A stretch of DNA of 64,000 bases from Arthrobacter_E sp044748305 (GCF_044748305.1 NZ_JBIVFT010000002.1:1-64000), one strand, 5' to 3'; counted from the stretch's first letter, positions 39,105 through 51,177 are shown. Translations and numbers: made by a program. The notes: generated by a model not told the origin, from the sequence alone.

Positions 39105-40433
39105 ATGACCCTCAAAAGAACACTTGCCACGGCCGGCGACCCGGCCGCTGAAACCCCGCAGACCCCTTCGGACGATGTGGAACTGACGGTTCCCGACGTC
39201 GTCGAGCTGGACGCCCCCCGCGAAGGCGTGCCCTTCGTCATCAACACCGAGGCGGGCCTCGAACGGTGCGCAGCCGCGCTGGCCGGCGGCACCGGACCGG
39301 CCGCCGTCGATGCTGAGCGCGCCTCAGGATTCCGCTATGGACAGCGAGCCTTCCTGGTCCAGATCCGTCGCGAAGGTTCGGGAACCTGGCTCATCGATCC
39401 CGAGCCCTTCAACGATCTCGGCCCCGTGCAGAACGCCCTGGCGGGTGTCGAATGGATCCTCCACGCCTCGACTCAGGACCTCCCCTGCCTTCACGAACTC
39501 GGCATGTGGCCCAGCGCGCTCTTCGACACCGAGCTCGCCGCCCGCCTGGCGGGCCTGCCCCGCGTCGGCCTGGCCGCCGTCGTCGAGCAACTCCTCGGTT
39601 TCCGTCTGGCGAAGGAGCATTCCGCAGCCGACTGGTCCACCCGGCCTCTCCCGGAGCCGTGGCTGCGTTATGCGGCGTTGGACGTGGAAGTTCTGATCGA
39701 ATTGCGCGAGGAACTCGTCGAACTGCTCCAGGAGCAGGGCAAACTGCCTTTCGCCCAGGAGGAATTCCAGGCGATCCTCGACGCCGGGATCGCCCCGCCC
39801 CGCAAGGAACCCTGGCGCCGGACTTCCGGCATGCATCAGATCCGGGACCGCCGCCAATTGTCCGCCGTGCGTGCTCTCTGGCAGGAACGGGAAGACCTGG
39901 CCCGCAAGCGTGACGTCGCTCCGGGGCGGCTCCTCCCGGACTCCGCTTTGATCGCGGCGGCGAAGGCCATGCCGGCCACCGTCCCGCAGCTCATCGCGAC
40001 GCGAGGTTTCGACGGCCGGGCGGCGCAACGGGAGGCTCCTCGCTGGCTGCGTGCTCTCGTCTCCGGACGCGACGAAAAAGACCTGCCTCCCCTGCACCTT
40101 CCCAACAACGCCCCGCCGCCGCCCCGGGCCTGGGCCGATAAGGATCCGCTCGCTGCGGCACGGCTGGCCACGGCCCGCTCTCGGCTGAGTTCTTTGGCCG
40201 AGCAGTGGACGATGCCCGTGGAGAACCTTCTCACCCCGGATCACCTCCGGCGTCTGGTCTGGCAGCCGCCCGCTGACATCACGGCGGAGAGCGTGGATGC
40301 GACCCTCTCCTCGCTCGGCGCGAGGGCGTGGCAGCGCCAGTTGACCGTGCCGGTACTGCTCGACTCGCTCCTTCACCCGGAGCCCCTCGCGGACCCCGCG
40401 CCACGCGGTGGAGAGGCACCCTTGCCCAACTAA
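39105..40433 (+). CDS. rnd: Ribonuclease D with HRDC domain
   Basis: 3'-5' exoribonuclease of the DEDD type, used in tRNA 3' maturation in relatives. The 442-residue product has motif I AVDAERASGF near residue 65, motif II HASTQDLPCL near 120 and motif III YAALDVEVLIELREEL near 185 with the Tyr and Asp. An HRDC domain starts near 245 (ALWQEREDLARKRDVAP). An additional helical C-terminal region completes it. It is preceded by DUF3000, and fadA follows. Confidence 0.93.
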   Translation: MTLKRTLATAGDPAAETPQTPSDDVELTVPDVVELDAPREGVPFVINTEAGLERCAAALAGGTGPAAVDAERASGFRYGQRAFLVQIRREGSGTWLIDPEPFNDLGPVQNALAGVEWILHASTQDLPCLHELGMWPSALFDTELAARLAGLPRVGLAAVVEQLLGFRLAKEHSAADWSTRPLPEPWLRYAALDVEVLIELREELVELLQEQGKLPFAQEEFQAILDAGIAPPRKEPWRRTSGMHQIRDRRQLSAVRALWQEREDLARKRDVAPGRLLPDSALIAAAKAMPATVPQLIATRGFDGRAAQREAPRWLRALVSGRDEKDLPPLHLPNNAPPPPRAWADKDPLAAARLATARSRLSSLAEQWTMPVENLLTPDHLRRLVWQPPADITAESVDATLSSLGARAWQRQLTVPVLLDSLLHPEPLADPAPRGGEAPLPN

Positions 40434-40449
40434 GTTACTCGCTAGTAAC
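40434..40449 (+). promoter_or_regulatory. Candidate repressor palindrome before fadAB
   Basis: GTTACTCGCTAGTAAC is a 16-base palindrome with one mismatch, starting right after the RNase D stop and about 80 bases before the fadA GTG. Its form (GTTACT / AGTAAC) fits an operator for a TetR- or FadR-type fatty-acid regulator. The regulator gene is not in the window. Confidence 0.5.
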
Positions 40450-40529
40450 ATGTGGTTTGACGCCCCCGGCACCCTGCCGGGCATCCGGCGTCTGCGCCCT
40501 CGCGGCGCGGAACTCAACGAGGAGCAAGC

Positions 40530-41792
40530 GTGAGCCACATCCGCAAAGGCCTTGCCGGCCGTGAGGTCGTCTTCGTCGACGGCGTCCGGACCCCTTTCGG
40601 CAAGGCGGGAGACAAGGGCATCTATGCCGACACCCGCGCCGACGACCTGATGGTCAAGTGCATCCGTGAACTGATGCGCCGCCACCCCGAGTTGCCGGCC
40701 GAACGTGTGGACGAGGTCGCTGTCGCAGCGACCACGCAGAGCGGTGACCAGGGGCTGACGATCGGGCGCACGGCCGCCTTGCTGGCCGGGCTGCCGCAGT
40801 CGGTGCCCGGCTTCGCCATCGACCGCATGTGCGCAGGTGCCATGACCGCCGTCACCACCACGGCCAGTGGCATCGCCTCCGGCGCCTACGATGTCGTGAT
40901 CGCCGGCGGCGTCGAACACATGGGGCATCATCCGATGGGTTCGGGTTCTGATCCCAACCCGCGGTTCCTCTCCGAGCGCATCGTCGACCCGGCCGCCCTG
41001 AACATGGGCAACACGGCCGAGAACCTTCACGACCGTTTCCCGGCCATCACGAAGGAGCGCACCGACGCCTACGCGGTCGCTTCCCAGCGCAAGGTCGCCG
41101 AGGCCTATGAAGCAGGCGACATCCAGGCCGCACTGGTTCCCGTGGCCAGCAAGAAGGCCGGTCAGGGCTGGACCCTCAACACCGTCGACGAGCCTCCCCG
41201 GCCCGGTACCACGATGGAGGATCTGGCAAGCCTACGCACCCCGTTCCGCGCGCACGGCCACGTCACCGCCGGCAATGCCGCTGGGCTGAACGACGGCGCG
41301 ACGGCGGCTCTGCTGGCCGACGCCGAAACGGCCGCTGAGCTGGGCCTGCCGGTCCGCATGCGCATGGTCTCCTTCGCCTTCGCCGGCCTCGCTCCTGAAG
41401 TGATGGGTTACGGACCGGTCCCCGCCACCCTCAAGGCCCTGGAAAAGGCCGGGCTCGGCATCGAGGACATCGGGCTCTTCGAGGTCAACGAGGCGTTCGC
41501 CGTGCAGGTGCTCAGCTTCCTGGACTACTTCGGCATCGCCGACGACGATCCCCGGGTCAACCGCTACGGCGGTGCTATCGCTCTCGGGCACCCGCTGGCC
41601 TCCTCCGGAGTGCGCCTCATGACGCAGCTCGCCCGGCAGTTCGAGCAGGACCCCTCCGTCCGCTATGGCCTGACCACCATGTGCATCGGTCTCGGCATGG
41701 GCGGCACGGTCATCTGGGAGAATCCCCACCACCCCGATTTCGGCACCGACGTCTCGGCCGAGGCCGGCGCAACGGCAGGAGAGGCAGCATGA
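40530..41792 (+). CDS. fadA: 3-Ketoacyl-CoA thiolase
   Basis: Last step of beta-oxidation: cleaves 3-ketoacyl-CoA with CoA to acetyl-CoA. The 420-residue product starts at GTG with GAGGAG seven bases upstream. The nucleophile Cys is in DRMCAGAMTA near residue 100, the His in ALGHPLASSG near 355 and the second Cys in TTMCIGLGMGG near 385, with FEVNEAFAVQ between. The fadB ATG overlaps its stop (ATGA), so the two subunits of the multienzyme complex are made together. Confidence 0.95.
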   Translation: MSHIRKGLAGREVVFVDGVRTPFGKAGDKGIYADTRADDLMVKCIRELMRRHPELPAERVDEVAVAATTQSGDQGLTIGRTAALLAGLPQSVPGFAIDRMCAGAMTAVTTTASGIASGAYDVVIAGGVEHMGHHPMGSGSDPNPRFLSERIVDPAALNMGNTAENLHDRFPAITKERTDAYAVASQRKVAEAYEAGDIQAALVPVASKKAGQGWTLNTVDEPPRPGTTMEDLASLRTPFRAHGHVTAGNAAGLNDGATAALLADAETAAELGLPVRMRMVSFAFAGLAPEVMGYGPVPATLKALEKAGLGIEDIGLFEVNEAFAVQVLSFLDYFGIADDDPRVNRYGGAIALGHPLASSGVRLMTQLARQFEQDPSVRYGLTTMCIGLGMGGTVIWENPHHPDFGTDVSAEAGATAGEAA

Positions 41793-43909
41793 GCCTGAAC
41801 GACTACACCTCCCTCGCGGAACTCTTCCCCACGGAGACCGTGACCCACTCCTACGTCACCGACGTTCAGATCCCGGGCGCTGGCACCCTCGCCCTGCTGA
41901 CTCTGGACAACGACCTGGACCACCGCAAGCCGACCACCCTCGGCCCCAACACTCTCCTGGAACTGGGGCGTACGCTCCAGGACCTTGCCGAACGTGCGCG
42001 CCGAGGAGAGATCCAGGCAGTGGGTATCACTGGCAAACCGTACTTCCTGGTGGCGGGTGCCGACCTCACGGCCGTCTCGGCTCTCAAGGAACCCGAGCAC
42101 GGCCTGTCCATGGCCCAGCTGGGTCATGAGGTCTACGGCATTCTCCGCGAGCTGCCGGTTCCGAGCTTCGCGTTCATCAATGGTCTCGCCCTGGGCGGCG
42201 GCCTGGAGATCGCCCTGCAATCGGACTACCGGACGGTCAGTTCCGCCGCGGGCGCTCTCGGCCTCCCCGAGGCCTTCCTCGGCCTCGTGCCCGGATGGGG
42301 CGGCGTCTACCTCCTCCCCCGCCTGATCGGCCCGGAGAACGCCGTCAAGGTCATGATCGAGAACCCCCTCAACAACAACCGCACCCTGAAGCCGCAGGAG
42401 GCCGCCAAGCTCGGTGTCGCGGACGCGTTCTTCGAGTCGGCGGACTTCCTGGAACAGTCGCTCAACTGGGCCGGCCAGGTGCTCCGTGGCGAAGTGACCC
42501 CGGAACGCAGCGGATCGGTGGACGCCGGCGATCCCGGCGTCGCCGAGCGCTGGCAGGCGGCCGTCGATGCCGGACGGGCTTTCGTCGGGAAGAAGACCTC
42601 GCATGCCTCGCCGGCGCCGGACAAGGTGCTGGATCTGCTCGAAGCCAACCGGACTCAGAGCCAGGAGGAGTCTGCTCAGGCCGAATGTGAGGCCTTGGGC
42701 GGCCTCATGCAGACCGGCGAGTTCCGCTCCACGGTCTATGCCTTCCTGGACTTGGTCCAGAAACGTGGCAAGCGGCCCGCCGGGGCGCCGGACGCCAAGC
42801 TGGCCCGCCCCGTGAGCAAGGTGGGCGTGGTGGGTGCCGGCCTCATGGCGGGACAGCTCGCCTTGCTCTTCGCCAAGCAGCTGAAGGTGCCTGTCGTCAT
42901 GACGGACATCGATCAGGAGCGGGTGGACCGCGGCGTAGGGTACATCCACGGGGAAGTCGACAAGCTTCAGGCCAAGGGCCGGATGTCCGCGGACGCGGCC
43001 AACCGCACCAAGTCGCTCATCACAGGTGCCGTCGACAAGGCGGCCTTCGCCGACGCCGACTTCGTCATCGAGGCGGTTTTCGAGGAGCTTTCGGTCAAGA
43101 AGCAGGTCTTCGCCGAGGTGGAGGCCATCGTGTCTCCTGAGTGCATCCTGGCGACCAACACCTCCAGCCTCTCGGTGACGGAGATGGCCCGGGATCTGAA
43201 GAACCCGGAACGCTTGGTGGGCTTCCACTTCTTCAACCCGGTCGCCGTGATGCCACTGCTGGAGATCGTACGGGCGCCCAAGACCTCGGACGAGACCCTG
43301 GCCACCGCTTTCGCCCTGGCGAAGAACCTGAGGAAGACGGCCGTGCTGGTCAAGGATGCCGCGGCGTTCGTCGTCAACCGCATCCTGCTGCGCCTCATGG
43401 GCGAGGTCACGGCGGCCTTCGATGAAGGAACGCCGGCGGACATCGCCGACGGTGCGTTGCGGCCCATGGGTCTTCCGATGAGCCCGTTCACCCTCGGGGC
43501 CATGGTCGGTCTTCCGGTGGCCCAGCACGTGCAGGAGTCACTGCACGCCGCCTTCGGCGACCGCTTCACGGTCTCGGCGAACCTCCAGGCCCTCATCGAC
43601 AACGGCATCAAGGGCCTCTGGGCTCCGACGCCCGACGGCGGCCAGGAGATTCCGGCGTCGACGCTGGCATTGCTGAGCTTCGGTGACTCCCCCTCGACCT
43701 CCGAGGAGGTGCTGCGCCGGACTCAGGACGCTCTGGCCGAAGAGATCGGTCTCATGCTCGAGGAAGGTGTCGTCGCGGCCCCTGAGGACATCGACCTGTG
43801 CATGATCCTCGGCGCCGGCTGGCCGATGTTCCTCGGCGGGATCACCCCGTACCTGGACCGGGTGGGCGCTTCGGAACGCGTCAATGGAAAGCTCTTCCAC
43901 ACGGTCTGA
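41789..43909 (+). CDS. fadB: Enoyl-CoA hydratase/3-hydroxyacyl-CoA dehydrogenase
   Basis: Multifunctional beta-oxidation protein of 706 residues. The N-terminal crotonase half (to about 190) has LGGGLEIAL and LPEAFLGLVPGWGG with the catalytic Glu positions. A linker follows, then the NAD-binding 3-hydroxyacyl-CoA dehydrogenase domain starting VGVVGAGLMAGQ near 350. HFFNPVAVMPLLEIV carries the catalytic His near 485. A C-terminal dehydrogenase domain completes it. I use the ATG that overlaps the fadA stop. A strong hairpin follows the stop. Confidence 0.95.
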   Translation: MSLNDYTSLAELFPTETVTHSYVTDVQIPGAGTLALLTLDNDLDHRKPTTLGPNTLLELGRTLQDLAERARRGEIQAVGITGKPYFLVAGADLTAVSALKEPEHGLSMAQLGHEVYGILRELPVPSFAFINGLALGGGLEIALQSDYRTVSSAAGALGLPEAFLGLVPGWGGVYLLPRLIGPENAVKVMIENPLNNNRTLKPQEAAKLGVADAFFESADFLEQSLNWAGQVLRGEVTPERSGSVDAGDPGVAERWQAAVDAGRAFVGKKTSHASPAPDKVLDLLEANRTQSQEESAQAECEALGGLMQTGEFRSTVYAFLDLVQKRGKRPAGAPDAKLARPVSKVGVVGAGLMAGQLALLFAKQLKVPVVMTDIDQERVDRGVGYIHGEVDKLQAKGRMSADAANRTKSLITGAVDKAAFADADFVIEAVFEELSVKKQVFAEVEAIVSPECILATNTSSLSVTEMARDLKNPERLVGFHFFNPVAVMPLLEIVRAPKTSDETLATAFALAKNLRKTAVLVKDAAAFVVNRILLRLMGEVTAAFDEGTPADIADGALRPMGLPMSPFTLGAMVGLPVAQHVQESLHAAFGDRFTVSANLQALIDNGIKGLWAPTPDGGQEIPASTLALLSFGDSPSTSEEVLRRTQDALAEEIGLMLEEGVVAAPEDIDLCMILGAGWPMFLGGITPYLDRVGASERVNGKLFHTV

Positions 43910-43918
43910 GCACTCATG

Positions 43919-43962
43919 ACGACGGCGGGGACGGCACCACACGGTGTCGTCCCCGCCGTCGT
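43919..43962 (+). terminator. fadAB terminator
   Basis: Twenty-base arms (43919-43938 and 43943-43962) with one wobble and an ACAC loop, beginning 10 bases after the fadB stop and followed by TTCC. Confidence 0.75.
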
Positions 43963-43965
43963 TCC

Positions 43966-44025
43966 ATCGGCTGCTCCGTGGATGTCGTTCTCAGCCCTCA
44001 AAACGACATTTACGGAGCAGTCGAT
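43966..44025 (+). repeat. 24-base imperfect palindrome, folds best in plus RNA
   Basis: Arms 43966-43989 and 44002-44025 around a 12-base loop. As DNA they have three mismatches, but in plus-strand RNA all three are G-U pairs, with G in the left arm, giving a full 24-pair stem; in minus-strand RNA they would be A-C mismatches. It lies between the fadAB terminator and the convergent aldo/keto reductase gene. Confidence 0.65.
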
Positions 44026-44041
44026 GCGGGCCCACCCCCGT

Positions 44042-45019
44042 TTAGAAGAGTGCGACCTTCGGCACCGTCGGGAAGATCTCGTCCAAGGCTGCGAGGTCTT
44101 CGGTGCTGAGCCGGGCCGTCACGGCCTCGGCGTTCTGTCGGATCTGCTCCGGGCGCGTCGCACCGGCGATCACACTGCTCACCGGCTCCTGGGCCAGCAG
44201 CCAGGAGAACGCGACCTCGACCTCGCTCAGGCCTCGCTCCCGGGCGAACGCTGAATACTGCCCCATCTGCTCCCAGTCGGCGTCGCTGACCATGTGCTGG
44301 CGGGTGTGGCTCAGGCGCGAGCCCTCGGGCACACGGTCCGGCGCGTACTTGCCGGTGAGGAATCCGTTGGCCAGCGGGAAGTACGGCAGCACACCGAGCC
44401 CATAGGCGCGGGCAGCCGGCAGGACCTCAAGTTCGGCCCGGCGGTCCAGCAGGTTGTAGTGGTTCTGGCTGGAGATGAAACGCTCCGTGCCGAGTGCGCG
44501 TGCGGTGAACTCCGCTTCAGCGATCTGCCAGCCGGTGCGGTTGGAGTGTCCGATGTACCTGATCTTTCCCGCCGTGACCAGATCGTCCAAGGCACGCAGG
44601 GTTTCATCGATGGGGGTCAGATCGTCCGGGGTGTGGAACTGGTAGAGATCGATCCACTCGGTCCCGAGACGCCTCAGGGAAGCCTCCACGGCCCGCACGA
44701 TGTAGCCCCTTGACCCGCGTGCACCGAAGTCCGCACCATTGGCCCCGCCCATGTCCATGCCGAACTTCGTGGCGAGCACGACCTCATCACGGCGCCCCTT
44801 CAACGCCTTGCCCAGCATCTCCTCGCTGAGGCCAGGAGTGGCGCCGTAGATGTCCGCGACATCGAAAAGCGTCACCCCCGCATCGATCGCAGCATGGATG
44901 ACCTCATCCGTGCCCTCCTGCGTGGCGGTGGGGGTGTTCGGCCGGCCCAGATTGTTGCAGCCCAGACCGATAGTGGAGACGACGAGTCCTGATGTGCCCA
45001 AACGGCGGTATTCAGTCAT
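44042..45019 (-). CDS. Aldo/keto reductase
   Basis: A 325-residue NADPH-dependent oxidoreductase of the AKR (YhdN/Gsp69-like) type, TIM barrel. The catalytic Tyr is in FDVADIYGATPGLSEE near residue 58, the Lys in VLATKFGMDMG near 85 and the His in QFHTPDDL near 130; the C-terminal VIAGATRPEQIRQNAEA binds the cofactor. Substrate cannot be read from sequence. It lies 60 bases after the WGR-like gene on the same strand and may be the end of the dxs transcript. Confidence 0.92.
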   Translation of the reverse strand: MTEYRRLGTSGLVVSTIGLGCNNLGRPNTPTATQEGTDEVIHAAIDAGVTLFDVADIYGATPGLSEEMLGKALKGRRDEVVLATKFGMDMGGANGADFGARGSRGYIVRAVEASLRRLGTEWIDLYQFHTPDDLTPIDETLRALDDLVTAGKIRYIGHSNRTGWQIAEAEFTARALGTERFISSQNHYNLLDRRAELEVLPAARAYGLGVLPYFPLANGFLTGKYAPDRVPEGSRLSHTRQHMVSDADWEQMGQYSAFARERGLSEVEVAFSWLLAQEPVSSVIAGATRPEQIRQNAEAVTARLSTEDLAALDEIFPTVPKVALF

Positions 45020-45079
45020 GTTCCCAGCGTATCCCGCTCAGCTGCGGCGCCTCAGGCCGTCGGAAGAGGACGGAACGGT

Positions 45080-45640
45080 TCAGAGGCTGAACGAGGTGCC
45101 CTGCCCCGCGGGATGACGGCGCTTGAGCGCCTCGGGCTCCGGATACGGTGCGACGGCGATGCTCAGCTTGGTCGGATCCAGCTTCTCCTCCCGGGTCACG
45201 CTGACCACCGCCTTCACCGCTTTGGACGGCTCGGGACTGATGAGGAAGATGTTCAGCTTGCCATCCGCGATGGCGCTGCGATCCACGACCCCGAGCCCAC
45301 GCCAGGCGAAGTGGGTGGTCAGTGCCGAGACGGCGCTGCGCTCCAGATGACGATCGCGGTCGGTTCCGTCCTTGCTCTTGAGCGCGAACTGCACCACCAC
45401 CCAGTGCTGCTCGGCCACGGGAATATCCGCGTAGCCATCCTCCACACACTGTGCCTCGAAGGCACCCATGAGCGCTTCAGCGGCCTCCGCCGATTCGACG
45501 GCCTGGACCTGATCTTTGCTCAGGTGGCCCACCACGCCGTGATTGACCACGACGACGCCTTCTTCCGCTTCGTACCAGGCCTCACGGAAGCTCAGGGCCC
45601 CGTCGTCGTCGCGGCGGTAGGCGCGCAGCAATTCAGTCAT
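45080..45640 (-). CDS. Unknown protein with WGR-like N-terminus
   Basis: A 186-residue protein I do not know. Residues 10-75 (FREAWYEAEEGVVVVNHG onward to an EDGYADIP end) have the strand pattern of a WGR domain, but the WGR triplet itself is replaced (HGVVG). The rest looks alpha/beta and has no motif I can name. The start ATG (MTELLRAYRR) has GGAGG five bases upstream and overlaps the DUF402 stop by eight bases. It is coupled to DUF402, which is coupled to dxs. Confidence 0.75.
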   Translation of the reverse strand: MTELLRAYRRDDDGALSFREAWYEAEEGVVVVNHGVVGHLSKDQVQAVESAEAAEALMGAFEAQCVEDGYADIPVAEQHWVVVQFALKSKDGTDRDRHLERSAVSALTTHFAWRGLGVVDRSAIADGKLNIFLISPEPSKAVKAVVSVTREEKLDPTKLSIAVAPYPEPEALKRRHPAGQGTSFSL

Positions 45641-46253
45641 CGTTTCCTCCATGTTCAGGAATCCAGTCATCGTTCCAGACGCCGCTTCGGGTCGCCTCAA
45701 GTCCTCGGTTCAGCCAACGCTCCCCCGTCCCGTGGAACGGGGCGACACCCTCGCGTACGGACGTCAGCACGTCCCGGCACGCCTTCTCCGTGGCCTCCAC
45801 GAGCCACTCAGGATACTGAAGGGCTTCGCGACGTTCCTCGAATTCGTCCTCATCGTCGACGTAGCTCAGACCGTCCGCCATGAGCAGGACGTCCAGATCC
45901 ATGTCGATCATGTGGAACTCGGTCACCTCGGGCCGGATCCGCCGGAATTCGTGCCGCACCGCCATGTCCACGTAGAGACGCACATCACCCGGATGGGACT
46001 CGTCGTAGAACGTCGCCACCCAATCGCCCGTCCGAGGCACCAGGAGCACATTGTGGCTGCGGGTATAGAAAGCCGCGCCGGGGCGGGAGCAGAACTCCCC
46101 CGCAGCCTGATAAACCCACCAGCCGAACTCGTCCTCACCGAGATAGCGCCCGGGCACCACCCAATGGGCATAGCCGTCCCACTTCCGGTTGCGGGCCACG
46201 ACCAGTTCGCCGGGACGCAGATCAAGCGGCTCGCGTGGGAGCTCGGCGCTCAC
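45633..46253 (-). CDS. DUF402 domain protein (FomD-like)
   Basis: A 206-residue protein with the DUF402 signatures: KWDGYAHWVVPG near residue 25, FYDESHPGDVRLYVDM near 85 and the acidic FHMIDMDLDVLLMADG near 115, which in FomD and related phosphohydrolases binds metal. FomD hydrolyses nucleotide diphosphates or cytidylyl compounds; the substrate here is unknown. It starts at a GTG overlapping the dxs stop by four bases. Dxs makes the precursor of MEP, whose next step uses CTP, but a direct link is only an idea. Confidence 0.88.
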   Translation of the reverse strand: MSAELPREPLDLRPGELVVARNRKWDGYAHWVVPGRYLGEDEFGWWVYQAAGEFCSRPGAAFYTRSHNVLLVPRTGDWVATFYDESHPGDVRLYVDMAVRHEFRRIRPEVTEFHMIDMDLDVLLMADGLSYVDDEDEFEERREALQYPEWLVEATEKACRDVLTSVREGVAPFHGTGERWLNRGLEATRSGVWNDDWIPEHGGNDD

Positions 46254-48223
46254 AGCGCCGGGATGCTTCCCGTGGACGGCGCCTGCTGCCCCGGCAAGGG
46301 GCGCGCGAACGGCACCTTCGTCCCGAGAACCTGTGCGACGACGTCGTGCGTCACCTGCTGAGCGGTGAGGCCGACGCGCTCCAGCACTTGCGCGCGTGTG
46401 CCGTGCGCCAGGAATTCGACGGGAAGACCGACCTCGTTCAGTGCGGTGTCGACGCCCGCCGCGCGCATCTCCTGGCGGATCCGCGAGCCGACGCCGCCGG
46501 CGCGCACACCGTCCTCGACGCAGACGACCAGCCGGTGACGGGCTGCGAGGGCGACGATCGAGCGGGGAACCGGGAGAACCCAGCGGGGGTCGACCACCGT
46601 CGAGGTGATGCCGTGTGCCGAGAGGCGCTCTGAGACGTCGAGGGAGAGTTCGCTCATCGCACCGACGGAGACGATGAGGACATCGTTCTCCACCTGCCCA
46701 TCGGGCCGTTGCGCCAGGATGTCGACGCCGTCCTTCAGACGGCGCACCGCCTCCACTTCAGGACCCACCGCCCCCTTGGAGAAGCGCACCACGCTCGGCG
46801 CGTCTTCGATGGCGACCGCTTCGCGAAGTTCCTCACGCAACCGGCTCGCGTCCCGCGGTGCCGCGAGATGGAGACCGGGAACGCTCTGAACCATCGCCAT
46901 GTCCCACATCCCGTGGTGGCTCGGCCCGTCGGGGCCTGTCACCCCGGCCCGGTCCAGGACGATCGTGACGCCCGCCTTGTGCAGGGCGACGTCCATGAGC
47001 AGCTGGTCGAAGGCTCGGTTCAGGAAGGTCGCATAGACCGCGACCACCGGGTGCAGGCCGCCGAAGGCGAGGCCTGCCGCCATGGTGACCGCATGCTGCT
47101 CGGCGATCCCGACGTCGATCACCCGTTCGGGGTGGCGCGCCTTCATCTCGCTCAGGCCGACGGGGATCAGCATCGCTCCCGTGATGGTCACGATGTCCTC
47201 GCGCTCGTCCGCGATGTCGGCGATCTCCTCACCGAACACGCTGGTCCAGGGGCGGGCACCGCCATCACCGGTCGGGAGTCCCGTCTCCGGGTCGATCACA
47301 CCGACGGCGTGGAACTGGTCCGCTTCATCGGCGCGCGCCGGGGCGTACCCGTGGCCCTTCTCGGTGAGGACGTGCACCAGGACAGGCCCTCCGAAGTTGC
47401 GGGCAAGCTTGAGCGCCTCTTCGACCGCTGCCTCGTCGTGCCCGTCGACCGGGCCGATGTACTTCAGCCCCAGGTCCTCGAACATGCCCTGAGGAACCCA
47501 CCAGTCCTTGATGCCCTTCTTGGCGGCGTGCAGGCTCTTGTAGGTGAACTGACCCACCGGGCCGCCGCTCTGCAGGCGGGACTTCCACCAGTCCATCGCA
47601 CCCTCGTAGCCGGGCTTGGCACGCAGAGCGTCGATGGTGGGACGCAAGGAGGCGAGATAGTCCGCGAAGCCACCGACCGTCGGCGCATAGGAGCGTCCGT
47701 TGTCATTGACGACGACGACGGCCTTCCGTTCCTTGTCCGAGGCGATGTTGTTCAGGGCCTCCCAGGCCATGCCACCTGTCAGGGCGCCGTCACCGATCAC
47801 GGCGACGGTGTACCGCTCGCTGTCCCCGGTCAGTTTGCGGGCGCGGGAGATGCCGTCCGCCCAGGAGAGCGAGGAGGATGCGTGCGAGCTCTCCACGATG
47901 TCATGATCGGATTCGCCACGATCCGGGTAACCCGAGAGGCCACCTTCCTGACGCAGCGTCGAGAAGTCCTGGCGGCCCGTGAGCAGCTTGTGCACATAGG
48001 ACTGGTGCCCGGTGTCGAAGATGATCGAGTCCTTCGGGGAGTCGAAGACCCGGTGCAGGGCGATGGTGAGTTCCACGACGCCGAGATTCGGCCCGAGGTG
48101 TCCCCCGGTCTGCGAGACATTGGCGATCAGGAACGCACGGATCTCCTCGGCCAGGGACTCCAGTCCCGCCTGGTCCAGTCCCTGCAGTTCACGCGGTTCC
48201 CGGATGTCCTCCAAGATGCCCAA
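46250..48223 (-). CDS. dxs: 1-Deoxy-D-xylulose-5-phosphate synthase
   Basis: Joins pyruvate and glyceraldehyde 3-phosphate using thiamine diphosphate, the entry to the MEP isoprenoid pathway and a source for thiamine and pyridoxal. The 657-residue product starts at a TTG (MGILEDIREPREL) with AAGGAGG six bases upstream; the frame to 48280 adds nothing conserved. Features: GHLGPNLGVVEL, FDTGHQSYVHKLLTGR, the ThDP motif GDGALTGGMAWEALN near 150 and VIDVGIAEQHAVTMAAGLA near 370. It heads a coupled unit with DUF402 and the WGR-like gene. Confidence 0.95.
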   Translation of the reverse strand: MGILEDIREPRELQGLDQAGLESLAEEIRAFLIANVSQTGGHLGPNLGVVELTIALHRVFDSPKDSIIFDTGHQSYVHKLLTGRQDFSTLRQEGGLSGYPDRGESDHDIVESSHASSSLSWADGISRARKLTGDSERYTVAVIGDGALTGGMAWEALNNIASDKERKAVVVVNDNGRSYAPTVGGFADYLASLRPTIDALRAKPGYEGAMDWWKSRLQSGGPVGQFTYKSLHAAKKGIKDWWVPQGMFEDLGLKYIGPVDGHDEAAVEEALKLARNFGGPVLVHVLTEKGHGYAPARADEADQFHAVGVIDPETGLPTGDGGARPWTSVFGEEIADIADEREDIVTITGAMLIPVGLSEMKARHPERVIDVGIAEQHAVTMAAGLAFGGLHPVVAVYATFLNRAFDQLLMDVALHKAGVTIVLDRAGVTGPDGPSHHGMWDMAMVQSVPGLHLAAPRDASRLREELREAVAIEDAPSVVRFSKGAVGPEVEAVRRLKDGVDILAQRPDGQVENDVLIVSVGAMSELSLDVSERLSAHGITSTVVDPRWVLPVPRSIVALAARHRLVVCVEDGVRAGGVGSRIRQEMRAAGVDTALNEVGLPVEFLAHGTRAQVLERVGLTAQQVTHDVVAQVLGTKVPFARPLPGQQAPSTGSIPAL

Positions 48224-48298
48224 AAGGCCCTCCTTCTCCCTGCGGTGGCGCCCTCCCACTTTACCGCTTCCGCGGAGCACGCGACGCCGGACACGAAG

Positions 48299-48331
48299 AA
48301 GGTCCCGCCACCGGATCGGCGGCGGGACCTT
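48299..48331 (-). terminator. acn terminator
   Basis: Fifteen-base arms (48299-48313 and 48317-48331) with one wobble and a GAT loop, just past the acn stop and before dxs. On the minus strand the stem is followed by CTTCG, with no long T-run. Confidence 0.65.
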
Positions 48332-48351
48332 TCCCTGAATAATCAGCTCAG

Positions 48352-51177
<2,826 letters not shown>

